A DNA stretch of 64,000 nt. Origin: Phorcus lineatus (taxonomy: Eukaryota; Mollusca; Gastropoda; Trochida; Trochidae). Position numbers and translations under genes: made by a program. Position 1 is the stretch's first letter, and each line of letters starts with the position of its first letter. This document shows, in pieces, positions 36,481-47,900 of the stretch. The notes below the pieces were generated by a model that worked only from the letters and a program-made list of their open reading frames with translations, searched no databases and was not told the DNA's origin. The stretch covers positions 12,127,016 through 12,191,015 of the forward strand of contig OV121098.1 of the NCBI GenBank assembly GCA_921293015.1, in the 5' to 3' direction.

Positions 36481-36820
36481 CAGCAAAATAAAAAAAGCAA
36501 CAACTTCACGATGTTGCTTCGTCAGTCATGAACCTAGTTTGACTGTCCGTGACCGGCACAGAGGAGTCAACCAATTTCTCATTGTGCTTTTGCAAAGAGG
36601 GTATTACATTTTTAAAATATTGAAAAAATAATAGAAGCAATCTGCACTTTGATGACTAATTAATTGTATGAAATATAATACTTTTCAGTACGGCTCTAGT
36701 AACAATCAATCACATAACCTGCTTTTTTATATCAATACGTCATGTTTGGCATTCAATACTTTTATTTTCGTCAATTTATGATATTTTATTTTCTTAATTA
36801 CGTTTAAGAATTAGGAAACG
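36310..36820 (+). pseudogene. DUF6589-like remnant after SINE, with 10-bp duplication, then AT-rich intron
   Basis: N-V-K-K-D-V-G-D-C-F-S-S-F-A-D-F is in frame after the SINE. The 10-bp unit ACTTCGTGAC is duplicated in tandem near 36379-36398, shifting frame before the following conserved segment. Beyond about 36480 I see no coding match until the PHD exon. Confidence 0.6.
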
Positions 36821-36828
36821 AGACTGCA

Positions 36829-37073
36829 ATGTTGGCATGTTCCAACCCAACTTGCTCGAACGGCAGCAATTTTCATTTGGAGTGCCTTGGCATGGGCGAG
36901 AATAAGGTACCAGATGGAGACGGGTACTGTTCAGAGGAGTGTCAGGATACCCCCTATCAGTATTGTGTCTGCCATACTGACCTGGGTAATAAGGTATCCA
37001 TGGTTGCTTGCGAAAACCTCTCCTGTACTAGAGGAGAATGGTTCCACCTGCAGTGTGTAGGCATAAAGAAACA
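36829..37073 (+). pseudogene. PHD-finger exon of the DUF6589-like gene
   Basis: The open frame carries two zinc-finger parts. The first is the end of a PHD-like finger (C-S-N-P-T-C, H-L-E-C, Y-C-S-E-E-C). The second is a nearly full one: Y-C-V-C, then C-E-N-L-S-C, W-F-H-L-Q-C-V-G-I. PHD fingers bind histone H3 tails. A GTATAT donor follows G-I-K-K-Q-R-F-L. The last Cys pair is in the next exon. The exon itself is intact, but the gene around it is broken. Confidence 0.65.
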
Positions 37074-37322
37074 AAGATTCCTGGTATATATACACATATA
37101 TTTCATTTGAGTGCTTGTAACATCTACGACCGATTATTTGATGAACTCAAATGTTTTTTAAACAGAAAAAAACGCGTGATTGTAAGAACTGATAAGGATT
37201 CAATTGTGATCGACATTGAAACAGTTTTAATGATGATATTTTGTACATCTTAAGGTATTTCATACATTGTGCGCCATACGCTTTATACTCTTTAAATAAG
37301 TTATATTGGAATTATACTGTAG

Positions 37323-37566
37323 ATGGAGACTGGTTCTGTAGCTCTTGTTGTGAGGAGAACCGCGGGAAGGGACCAGAGCCACATGACCATGTAAACCAAT
37401 ATGTCAAAGGCTTGACGTACTGGGGTCTCATGGACATGGTTTGGCGAGACGCTGTCCGCGATAACGATGGTGAAGACATGCTTGCCCACTGGAGACATGA
37501 CATGGTCCTTTTCCACAACAAGAACCATAGCAAATACGTTATTCTAGGCCACAGATTTCTTCCAGG
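37323..37566 (+). pseudogene. Exon with end of PHD finger and start of C-terminal DUF6589-like part
   Basis: After the acceptor TATACTGTAG the frame reads D-G-D-W-F-C-S-S-C-C, which completes the second PHD finger. It then reads Y-W-G-L-M-D-M-V-W-R-D-A-V-R and H-S-K-Y-V-I-L-G-H-R-F-L, a segment I associate with DUF6589 proteins. A GTAAAA donor follows. Confidence 0.65.
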
Positions 37567-37764
37567 TAAAAATCATGCATATTAACAAAATACCAGTTCA
37601 TTATAATCTTAAAATGTGTTACTCTAAGAAACATTTATAAATGAAAGGAAATATTGAGTTCATAGAATAAAATCTTAATAACATTGCCCTATTAAAGGAT
37701 TTTTATGACGAGATTAAAATTTAACAATGCTAAATGTTTTAAATGTAATATGTTTAAAAGCTCA

Positions 37765-37829
37765 TGAATTGTGGTTGCCAGAGAGGCTTCGCATAGACGC
37801 TGTTTGGAACAGGACAGTTATTTCAACAG
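37765..37829 (+). pseudogene. Short exon piece of the DUF6589-like gene
   Basis: The reading L-P-E-R-L-R-I-D-A-V-W-N-R-T-V-I-S-T-G matches the W-N-R-T-V segment expected between the neighbouring pieces. It ends at a GTAAGT-like donor where a SINE-B copy begins. Confidence 0.55.
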
Positions 37830-37832
37830 GGT

Positions 37833-38115
37833 AAGTGAGTGAGTGAGTTGGGGTTTAACGTGCTTTGAACAATATTTCAGTTATTAAACACGTGGATGAC
37901 AAGCATCCAAAAGAGAGTTGACAGATGAGGGAAAAGACGGAAAGAAAGCCATAGTGAGAGATAGACAACAGGTTTTAGAAGGACTCAAATTTAGTCTGGC
38001 TTCTAACCGTCGACCTGTCCAGCTTGGGTGTCCCTAAGTTCCAGCTGGTATAGCTCTTAGGGTCTCTGAAGCACGCAAACCACCACACCACGATAAGGTA
38101 TTTAGTCCAATGGTG
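37833..38115 (-). repeat. SINE-B copy
   Basis: It is the same layout as the 35979 copy: GTGAGTGAGTGAGTTGGGGT, AACACGTGGATGACAAGCAT, GGTCTCTGAAGCACGCAAAC and the TAGTCCAATGGTGG end. An internal stretch of about 15 bp is missing relative to the other copies. It lies in an intron of the DUF6589-like remnant. Confidence 0.88.
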
Positions 38116-38349
38116 GCATCATAAAGGTCTTCAATATAAAGTGAAATTAATAAAAAGAAATTCCCCAAAATGTCATCATGAAAGTCTAATTTTACATATG
38201 TAATCATATGAAATGTTGTTGTTTTTAAATTCTGAAGATATCCTTCAACATACATCATGCAAACAACATCCTACAAAAATATCATGTTACTTTTTCTTTG
38301 GTTACAAAACAATACTAAATTTTGTCCCGTTATAATTTTCTGCCATTAG

Positions 38350-38690
38350 AATCTCTGAATGGCGCCTCTGGTGTTTTCACCGAGGAAACAGTAAGTCGCC
38401 ACAGCCAAGTTGCAGGTGCACTTGGAAAGGATCTCGACCATATCTTTGAGGAGCAGGTAGCTGAATTGGAAATAAAGGAAATGGATCGCTATGAGAAACT
38501 TCGTGATATCTCTGTCGACTTGAGAACTTTCGTTCCTCAAATCGGAATCCGTATGGTGACAAGTACCAGGACGAGAGTTTGATTCCTTCAAGGGCATATA
38601 GAGCAAAAAATATGAAACGTTTGAAGGATAAACTGATACAGCTCTCTAAACGTCTCGACAGGCTTAAACGTGTAACTGATTTCTAGCCTC
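38350..38690 (+). pseudogene. C-terminal piece of the DUF6589-like gene
   Basis: It reads E-S-L-N-G-A-S-G-V-F-T-E-E-T-V and S-Q-V-A-G-A-L-G-K-D-L, then a charged coil. One frame stops at 38580. An alternative frame continues with a lysine-rich helix (M-K-R-L-K-D-K-L-I-Q-L) to a TAG near 38685, which suggests one more frameshift near 38560. Confidence 0.55.
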
Positions 38691-39086
38691 GCTCAAGGAA
38701 GTCAAAATAGTAGCTAATGAATGTCAATGAAGACCTCACTCATCAGCAACTTTTACAGACTATCAGCAAGCTGGTTAAATAACATAACGCATTTCCATAA
38801 ACCACCCTCGGGTACAACAAACTCGAGTTAGAAGTTGCTTACGAAGGTCATCTGTAGTTTTTATTTATCACAAAAAAGGTTCCACTATTTGTGATAGTTC
38901 AACCTTCACTTAAATCACTCTTTTTACCCGATTGACAAGATTTTGATTATTTTCCTTATTAATTATTCAGGATCATTTGCAATATACTGAAAGTGTTCGA
39001 TCATCGATTACATTACTTTCATATTGATATTACATTATCGTTTACTACAAACCTATCAAGTTTTGTCTCTGGATATGATTTGTGAG

Positions 39087-39402
39087 TGAGTGAATGAGTT
39101 GGGGTTTAACGTGCTTTCAACAATATTTCAGTTATTAAACACGTGGATGACAAGCATCCAGAAGAGAGTGGACAGGTAAGGGAGAAAGGGGTCGAAAGAA
39201 TGAGGGAAAAGACGAAAAGAAAGTCATAGTGAGAGACAGACAACAGGTTTGAGAAGGACTCAAATTTGGTCTGGCTTCTACCCGTCGACCTGTCCAGCTT
39301 GGGTGTCCCTACCAGGAGCATGGAAGCTCCATCTGGCATAGCTCTCAGGGTCTCTGAAGCACGCAAAACACCACACCACGATAAGGTATCGAGTCTAGTG
39401 GT
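39087..39402 (-). repeat. SINE-B copy
   Basis: A near full-length element, with GTGAGTGAATGAGTTGGGGT at the tail and GAGTCTAGTGGTGG at the head end. Inner segments (ACCCGTCGACCTGTCCAGC) are shared with the other copies. Confidence 0.88.
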
Positions 39403-39589
39403 GGCTGTCTATGGGACAAGCTGCTGTCTCGGCAGTAAAATTGGCCACTGCACGCGATCCATTGTCCCTCAGACAGTTCCTGAAAGTTTGTGGACTCATG
39501 TGGCGATTATTGGAGATGGTTCGTGTTGTTTCGACCACCTTTCGACGTATGTTAGGTTAGTCTATCAGATCCACCGTTTCTTCGTAGGC
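39403..39589 (+). other. Short OTU-like coding remnant between two SINE-B copies
   Basis: Between inverted SINE-B copies, an open frame reads V-A-I-I-G-D-G-S-C-C-F-D-H-L-S. The G-D-G-x-C-x-F arrangement resembles the catalytic Asp-Gly-x-Cys motif of OTU proteases. Only about 60 residues are available and no histidine box is visible. It may be a captured fragment or coincidence. Confidence 0.25.
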
Positions 39590-39757
39590 GTCGATGTTCT
39601 AAAACCTGATGTCTATCTCTCACTATGCCTTTCTTTCCGTCTTTTTCCTCATCATGTCGATCCCTTATCTGTCCACTCTCTTTTGGATGCCTGTCATCCA
39701 CGTGTCTAATAACTGAGATATTGTTCAAAGCACGTTAAACCCCAACTCACTCACTCG
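39590..39757 (+). repeat. SINE-B copy in plus orientation, head truncated
   Basis: It ends ATGCCTGTCATCCACGTGTC, CAAAGCACGTTAAACCCCAA, CTCACTCAC, the reverse complement of the SINE-B tail. With the 39087 copy it forms an inverted pair about 190 bp apart. Confidence 0.85.
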
Positions 39758-39830
39758 ATGTTGTATCCTCTATATTCGTTTTAGTCACACACATATTTTC
39801 TAAAAAGTTACCTTTTTGTGACCCAGTATG

Positions 39831-40551
39831 TTACGCAGACATTGTACTAAACGCTAGCGACATTCCTTGAAGCGAAAGGACATTGAGGTCATTTAAGGCT
39901 TTTAAATCGTCCCTTGAGAAGCCTGGATATCCTCTCATGGCTCTGGTTGTAAAGGGGGAAACTATCTGTTTTCCTTGAAAGGGGTCATAAGCCACCGCTT
40001 CAGCGAATAAGCCCTGTCTCCGATCTAATGGTAGCGCTTCTATTGGCATTGAATTCTTATGTCTGCCACAAAGAGGATTTCTGGAGAAATTTGGCTTCCA
40101 GTCCAGCCAACCATGATATCAACAATTTCGAGGTCTGCGGCGCACACAGCCTGAAGAATGATTGAATGATGTTGTTTGCGATTATGGTATGACTTAGGAT
40201 TATGTTGAAGGCCTCAATCAGTATGTCTATCGCATCCAGTATAATACGGAATCGATTTGTGCCCAATTCCTTGGAAGTTGTCGCATATTGAGAGCTGTTA
40301 AAGCATTTAAGCCATTTATTTAGTATAGTTGAGAGTTTCGAATCAGATGTCAGGGAAAATCTTGCTTGTTTTTTTGAGTTTTCAAGTTCTGATGCTAAAC
40401 TTGTCCATATATTTGGTCTAGCAATTGAGAAGAAGGCTCTTTCACCAAACTTGCGAGTGAAAACTGCTGACACAGCAGCCAATGCAAGCGTTGTTTCGTA
40501 GCTCTCGGCGCCGCCGGAGTTTACTGAGATAAAGTTCATAATTGGGAACAA
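39831..40551 (-). pseudogene. Decayed frame, possible LINE polymerase C-terminus
   Basis: The minus-strand frame 40551-40057 contains F-G-E-R-A-F-F-S-I-A-R-P-N-I-W-T-S-L, which resembles the F-x-x-R-A-F-S-V-A-x-P-x-x-W-N-S-L-P motif near the C-terminal end of non-LTR retrotransposon polymerases. It stops with TAA at 40057. A second frame (39831-40049) reads without a stop across the break (L-C-G-R-H-K-N-S-M-P), so a single-base frameshift is likely. The rest of the protein is unknown to me. There are no catalytic reverse-transcriptase motifs. It could instead be an unknown gene with a programmed shift. Confidence 0.4.
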
Positions 40552-42640
40552 ATAACAATAAAATGTTTACATATAAGTTTATTTTTGCAGTTATTTAAAA
40601 ATAACATGAAAAACTATAATACTATAAAAGCACCATACTCAAGATGTGACTCAAATTCACCTTTTAACTCAAATTCTAGGACGCCACATGAAATTCATTT
40701 GGAAATCAGTTTCTCTTCAAGTGAGCTTTTGTACGTTGATTTACGTATAGTCGTTAGATAAAAGAACAATTAATAGAAATGAACACTGAACTTAGAAAAC
40801 CTGAAAAACAAGTTAAGTTTAATTGTTTTTAAAGTTGCTGAAATTCACATACTAAAGTCAAAATGCCTAATATTAAATATGTTATTCAAAATATGAAAAT
40901 CGCTGGCTATATGATAAGAACACTGGTGAAATCGTCTTATATCGCTTCCAATGTATTTTCCTAATGTTCTTAAATTTCAGGGGAGTTGACTCGCGAGTGC
41001 AATTGCCAACATACATATGTTTTGATGTCGAGGGAATATGTTCACGTTGCTCTTTCAGTGTTTATTGTCGATTTTCCCACGTTCTCCCGCGCAGTACGGC
41101 AGTACAAACGTACCCCGTACTACAAAGTATTAATAAGATTCCAATATTAATGGATATTGGAAAATGAACGTTCTAATCATTAGAAGAATTCTGGTAATCT
41201 CCAAGCGGATCTGAAATAATAAAACCTTTGCTGTAAAAAGTTTATTTGGAAATAAAGAATTTTAACAAAATATTACTTAAAATTCTAAACTGAATAAATA
41301 GGTTTTACCAAATGAGTATTTATTGCCACGGGAAGATAAAAAAAGTATATTTTTAATGGCAAAATTAAATTCTATTACTGTCACATGTAACAACGTGATT
41401 AATTTTTCATTACAATTATTGTCACAATAATATATATCTCTTTTAATACAAAATGTCTTTGTCAAATCTTATTCAATTACAAAAAAAGTAATCGAAATGC
41501 TTAATAGGCTAATTAAACGAGGTCTATCCATAAGCCGAAGTTTATTTGTAGTTCTACCGGGTTATAGTCAGGAGCAGAGAGTCAAGAACAGAGAAAGAAT
41601 GCTGCAAAAAGAGTTCAGGATCAAAGAAGTCATTTGAGAATCGATAGCGCGGCTTGTCTTCAATTTTTAAAGATTGTGAAAGGACACTTACAGTATCCGT
41701 GATGTTAGGGTGGAGCATGGCTAGTATAATTATTTAATTCTACCTCGTCATAATAGTGACGTAATTCCATAGGCACGTGAGAAGCGATAACCACATCATT
41801 TTAGATATACTTCACCTTCATATTGGTTTACTTTCAGCTCTTCATATTCATTCCCTGGTGTAGGTGTTAAATCCGAATATGTTCGTCTGTTTTCTGATAG
41901 AGAAAAAAGTTTAATGTTTAAATATCCTACAAGCCAAATGACCATAACACAAATCCCTCGACTTATAAAAACTCATACCAATATCAACTTATAAAAACTC
42001 ATACCAATATCAACTTATAAAAACTCATACCAATATCAACTTATAAAAACTCGACCAATATCAACTTATAAAAACTCGACCAATATCATGTTGACCATCG
42101 ATCGATCAACCGTATTCCATAACCTTGACCAAACGTAAATGAACATCACCTTCAAAAGAAAAAAACCCCAACCAATATTTATTCAGTTCAAGATCAAAGA
42201 TTGTCCTTGAAAACACTCTGGAAAATCTGAATCAATAACTTTGATTTTTCTTTTAAGATTGTTTCCGCTTTTCAAAATGACTTTGTATTTATGTACTCGA
42301 ATTCCAACTCATAAATATGACAACGTTTCAATTAACTTGCAAGTAAGTGGGCTTTATCTTTTCATGGTCTTAACCCACGTTCAAAAAGCAATTAATGACA
42401 ATGTTTTGTTAAGCACTTGAATTTCTTCGCCTGTTACATTTTGCTTCAGCTTCAGGCCTTACTTTTTACTAACAATCGGGAAAGGAGACAACTGGGGCAA
42501 ATCTATTTCAAATGAAGTATTAGCAAGATGTTGACTAGGACAGAAATGGGCTTGTTTAAGATTTGTTAATTATCTCGGAGCATTATGTTTAAAATCCATT
42601 CCCTATATATTTGATAATGATAATTCTATGTGCATCAAAC
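40552..42640. other. Intergenic, no gene seen
   Basis: AT-rich. The only structure I can support is the short tandem array at 41966-42087. Confidence 0.55.
41966..42087. repeat. Tandem repeat, units of 24-26 bp
   Basis: Five copies of CAATATCAACTTATAAAAAC plus CTCATAC, or CTCGAC in the last copies. The unit length shifts from 26 to 24 bp. Confidence 0.9.
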
Positions 42641-42945
42641 TGGAGGTGGGGTTTAACGCCGCTTTCAAGAGTATTTCACTTATATCGCGGCTGCTAGTAT
42701 AAGTGCAAGGAGAGAGCCTGCAACACGATTGTGGCTATGCATTGCGGCGAAACCTGCAAGCATCGGCTTGAACTAGCAAACCATGGGTGGTACTACGCTG
42801 AAACTCGGTGCAGAATTGCACCCAAACCTGACTGCGTGTAGAACTGTTCTCTACTGCAGACAAAGTTGCCGAGCCCCTGGCGGGATTCGAACCAAGGACC
42901 TCTTGATCCGAAGCCGAACGCGCTAACCACTGCGCTATCCCGCCC
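42641..42945 (-). repeat. SINE-A full copy with complete tRNA-like head
   Basis: On the minus strand the head reads GGGATAGCGCAGTGGTTAGC (A box) and GGTTCGAATCCCGCC (B box), followed by the shared body and a GGTGGGG tail end. This is the best copy for defining the family with that of 48933. The antisense open frames here are repeat sequence only. Confidence 0.9.
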
Positions 42946-43091
42946 AATTTCAGTGTAGCATTGCACCCAAGCCTGACTGCGTGTAGAACAGGTCTCTACT
43001 GCAGCCAAAGTTGCCGAGAACCTGGCGGGATTCGAACCACGGACCTCTTGATCCGAAGCCAAACACGCTAACCATTGCGCTATCACGCCCC
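42946..43091 (-). repeat. SINE-A head half, tandem to previous copy
   Basis: A second tRNA-like head (GATAGCGCAATGGTTAGCGT, GTTCGAATCCCGCC) with only the first part of the body lies directly upstream of the full copy. It may be an insertion of one SINE into another. Confidence 0.85.
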
Positions 43092-43831
43092 CCATCAAAC
43101 TGGATAACAAGGGACTGTATTATCGTCTTACCGTTATTGTGCGCTTCTGTCATCTCTCTGCAACATCAAAAATCATCAATTAGAATTATTTAATTACCAA
43201 ATCGAGTTTTTGATTGGCATTACAGAAGTTGATGAGATAAACATTAAGGACAATTATTAATAAACAACCGATTAATTTTTTTAAAGCGACGTTACGACAT
43301 TGATTCTTATGTCGTTGTCACGAAAGTGTCAAGTTCCAACATTGGAATCTATGTCGAAACGTCACTTTCAGAGAATAAAGAAGTTGCTTATCCATAAAAT
43401 TGTTCTCGATGTGATTACCAAATTTAGTTGAAATGGTATAAAACAATCTTTCCGGCATATCATACCATCACATTGTTATATAGTCATAAATTTCGATTAG
43501 TTTATTTTAGTTTAGATTAAGGTCGAATTGTTCACATCATGCCTCGAATGTATTTTATTCGTTTTAGTAAGTTAGAACTGCACAATATTAATTTTCTTGT
43601 ATGCTGAAGTTCTAACACTGTTCACTTTGCTCGAAGAGGTAATGTTAAATTCATTATACTTTTACCTTGTAAACATGTTTGGGAATCAATTTACCATCAG
43701 TTTATCACAAACCTTGTGCTTCAACTTACCTTGGTATATCCAAATTTGTTTCAACGCCTGAAAAATCCCATAGATAATATAAATAGAGAATAACACTTTA
43801 TTCTTTGAAATTGTTAAAATCATTTTAAATA

Positions 43832-44697
43832 TACATAAGGAAAAAAGTTAAGCACCCCCAAGTTTTTCACCAGTAAGTTTTGTCTGAGAATAAAGAGGAC
43901 CACATTGCAGTAAAAGTAATTGTATGATATGATAGAATAATAATTTTGCAATTTAAGAACGTAATTTCATTAAAATATCATTTCGGATATTTTGAATAAT
44001 TGCAGTTATACAAATTGGTAATTTTGAGATCAAAAGGTGAATATGTTCAGAAAGTCAATATGTTTTGTTTTAATGTGTATTATTCCATTATTCCTATTCC
44101 ACTTATCAAACTTTATTATGGATCTCTTAAGCAAAAGTCACTAGTTACAGCCGTATGGACCTCCAAAATCTCATTTTTTGGAAAATGACCCATTCATAAA
44201 AAGGGACTAAATGGGGCAGTTTTAACCGTAACAACGACTATAAAGCAAAAAGAAGTATAGGGTTACTGAGTCAGAGTGAAAGAAGACCACCTTTATTCCA
44301 AAATCGTCTGGTTATGGCCATTTTCTAAAAATTATCGAAAATTCTTATCAAATTTCAAAACCCAATTATGTCCTTATTGTGAAGGATACGTGTTTTTTTA
44401 AAGTGTAAATTTGTACCCTATAACAAAATTGTTGTTCATGACAACTAACATCAGAATCCATCGTATACTTTTGACAAACGGACGATAGTTATTTTGGGTG
44501 AAAAATCAGTACCATTACGTTTTTTATCTTAAGTTCTCTAAATGCCATCATGTATGATGATTTTAAAGATACAAAGTCACGAAAAACTTTAGTTTCTATG
44601 TCAAGGGGATCCATTTAGTCATATTGTCGTCTTTTTCTCCACAGATGCATTTTGCAATTTTGAAAATAGGGGGGTGCTTAACTTTGTTCTCTATGTA
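43832..44697. mobile_element. Tc1/mariner-like non-autonomous element
   Basis: Terminal inverted repeats TACATAAGGAAAAAAGTTAA and its counterpart end in CTTAACTTTGTTCTCTATGT, including AAGTTAAGCACCCCC. The element of about 866 bp is flanked by TA on both sides, which fits Tc1/mariner insertion. No transposase frame survives inside. Confidence 0.7.
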
Positions 44698-44759
44698 TAG
44701 TTAAGTAGTTTAAAAACGAAAGCTTAGTAAAATTCAATTCAATACCAAATTCCTCTCAT

Positions 44760-44998
44760 TCATATTATGAAAACAGATGACATCAATAGATTTCCGTGTG
44801 AATTTTTATTCTTAACCAACACATTTCCTGCTTTATCCAATATCAAATTCAACAAACCCTTCTTCATTGGTGAGTAACGTCTTTTAAAAAACAGGACGAT
44901 GACGATATTTCCGATAACGCAAACCGGTAGAACTGAAGCAATTCCAATGCCAATCCCCATTCCGAGTCTGTCTGATTGAACTTCTTCTGAATTCGAAC
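44760..44998 (-). CDS. Gene C last exon: membrane span and tail
   Basis: The acceptor ATAAACTAG precedes a phase-1 entry. It encodes a short stalk (S-N-S-E-E-V-Q-S-D-R), the hydrophobic span, a basic stop-transfer (K-R-R) and a tail with Y-S-P-M, which fits the YxxM and Yxx-hydrophobic patterns. The stop is at 44760. Confidence 0.85.
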
Positions 44999-47900
44999 CT
45001 AGTTTATCATATAATTGAAATTATAAAAGCAACGTTTCAATAACTTAAAAATAAACAAAACAGTTTTTTAAAAGGTGATGTCAGAGAAATAATATTTGAA
45101 ATGTGGTGAGGTGTGAAGTGGTATTTTTTTAATCAACTTTTCTTCAAAACAAGTTCAACATTTGCAAAAAAAATGTTTTTTAAAGTGATGGCTAAATCGT
45201 TTCGCAAAAACGCATCACTTTGCTATTTTTTTGTCATAAGCCTGTCATCAAACTTAGATTTCAAACTGATATAATTTAACTTTTCAGTAAACAATAAAGC
45301 CCCCAAAGAGTTCCTTTTTTTTAATTTATGAGACATATATTTAATGAAAAAATATGGTGACTTGTTTTGTCAATATATTAGTTTTGAACACACATATTGC
45401 GGTCCTTACAACCTCAAAGAGAAAACGTTTTGTTATTTTATTAGTTTTGAAAACACACATATTGTGGTTCTTACAACCTGTAAGAGAAAAACGCTCACCT
45501 TTAGGAAGCAAGTTAAACGTCATCGTAAATGTGACGCGGTTACTTGTCGCTTCTACCACATACGATGCATAATCTCTGACGTGAGTGACGTGTATCTGAA
45601 GCACGGAGAACGTGGTTGTGGAAATGACCTCATGTTTTGTGATGTTTGGTATAGGAACCATCTGTTGGTTGTTGCTGAGAAACCAGCGGAAGGTAGGTGC
45701 TGGGTTTGATATCACATTGAGTAGTAGAGATGCAATCTCATCTAACCCACTTGAAACAGTTTTTTTCAACGGTTTTCTGGTGTCACGTCGAGGCGAACCT
45801 GAGAACATTCATCATCTTTTTCAACTCTTAAGGAAGGTTCCCATTGAAGTTTGCCCATTTCTTACATTATGGGTCACTCAGGTCTGATGTTACAAGACCT
45901 CCTTACACAAAGCCCTAAGGTGCATTGTTAAAGAATGGGAGTTAAAGCTAACCTTAGTTAAGGTTGCTGTTTGTCCATACATCACAATTATCTTATCAAA
46001 CTCTATCATAATACGAATGACTGAGAATCTGAAGGGTCATGACAACAGTTGTAACTACTATTACTATTTTAACTATATTTGCTACTTACATAAAACATTC
46101 AATGGTATCATCGGGCTGAATGATACTCCAGTGGCCTTATTTTCACCAGAGCAAACAAAGGGGCCATTGTGAAGACACTGAGCTCGTTGAATGGTGTATG
46201 TTAGATCATTTGTTTCTTGCTGCACCACAACAGTGTCGTTGTCAACGTTCCGTACTGTCAGCAACGCGGTCGGATTACTCTGGGTTGAACACTTCAGTTT
46301 TACACTCTCGTCCTCTCTCACCTCGGACTGATCTATTGTGAGGATTGGGCGATCAAGATCTGAAATAAGATAGACAGATTAGACTCACACAGTACATTGA
46401 TGTTGACCTGAGCTGAGTCTGAGAGTCCATTACTGTTTTACAAGAGTACAGACGAGAGTATTAAGATACTACTCACACTGTACATTGATGTTGACCTGAG
46501 CAGAGTCTGAGAGTCCTGCACTGTTTCTAGCTGTACAAGTGTAGGATTCTCCCTGACTCCTGCTGACTCTTCTGTCCAGTACAGACCCGGACTTGTTGTA
46601 ACCTCCTGGACCTGTCCATGTGTAGCTGGTGTCTGACGGGCTGCCAGCCGTGAGGCCACTGCTGCAGTCTATGTTTAGGTTCGAGTTCTCTTTCACATCC
46701 TTGATGTTTGGGAAGGAGGAAGAGATATCAGGGGCGTCTGGATTGGAGACATTTGTATATGTTGAGTAACATATTTTGTATGTCGTTATGCTACATGTCC
46801 ATGCAGAATTCGTTATGGTTTATTTATTGCTTTTTTACATACCAAAGGTATTGATTAAAAATAAATTCAGAATTCAATTTGGTGGGGTTCGATACATATA
46901 TAAAATCCGCTCTACTGTGTATTACATTATTATACCTTTCACTCTACATGATTTACCTAAAACAAGGCTTGCGTTACAAGATTCGTGAGTTATTCATAAG
47001 TGATCACAGTAGAAATGATTCCAAATAAATGCGATATCATTGTTGTTTATCGTGCAGATTACCAGAAAATGTTAATTTCTCACCTGAAGCTAAGTTTGCT
47101 TCTTTATCGCCTTAGAAACAGTTGGTGACTGTCTTTAATGTTTAAACATTGGAGTGCAACAAACCGTTAAAATTAGAGAGCTCACACATCAATAAATACT
47201 TTCTGAGAGACCTGCATTGTTTCTACCTGTACAAGTGTACAGAAGAGGGTATTAAGATATTACTCACACTGTACATTGATGTTGACCTGAGCTGAGTCTG
47301 AGAGACCTGCATTGTTTCTACCTGTACAAGTGTACAGACGAGGGTATTAAGATATTACTCACACTGTACATTGATGTTGACCTGAGCTGAGTCTGAGAGT
47401 CCTGCACTGTTTCTACCTGTACAAGTGTACAGACGAGAGTATTAAGATATTACTCACACTGTACATTGATGTTGACCTGAGCTGAGTCTGAGAGTCCTGC
47501 ACTGTTTCTAGCTGTACAAGTGTAGGATCCTCCCTGACTCCTGCTGACTGTTCTGTCAAGTACAGACCCGGACTTGCTGTAACCTCCAGGACCTGTCCAT
47601 GTGTAGCTGGTGTCTGAGGGGTTGCCAGCTGTGAGGCCGCTGCTGCAGTCTATGTTGAGGCTCGAGTCCTCTGTCACGTCCCTGTTGTTGGGGAAGGAGG
47701 AAGAGATCTCAGGGGCATCTGTAATGTATAGAAGATCTAAAGGGACTTGAATTGTGTTTTGTGTTTTCTGTATAGGTTTATTCTTGGTTTTTTAAAGAAA
47801 ATATCAAATGATACATTTTTCTATTTTAATCCGTTCGATGAATTTGATAGAGACTATTAACATTCTGTAATGTAATTGTTTCAGTTAAATCACTTACCCT

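Noticed and set aside
42735-43153. Overlapping minus-strand frames with G-S-R-G-P-W-F-E-S motifs
   Set aside because: They are translations of SINE-A heads, repeated with the same peptides at 31281, 49037 and elsewhere. They are not genes.
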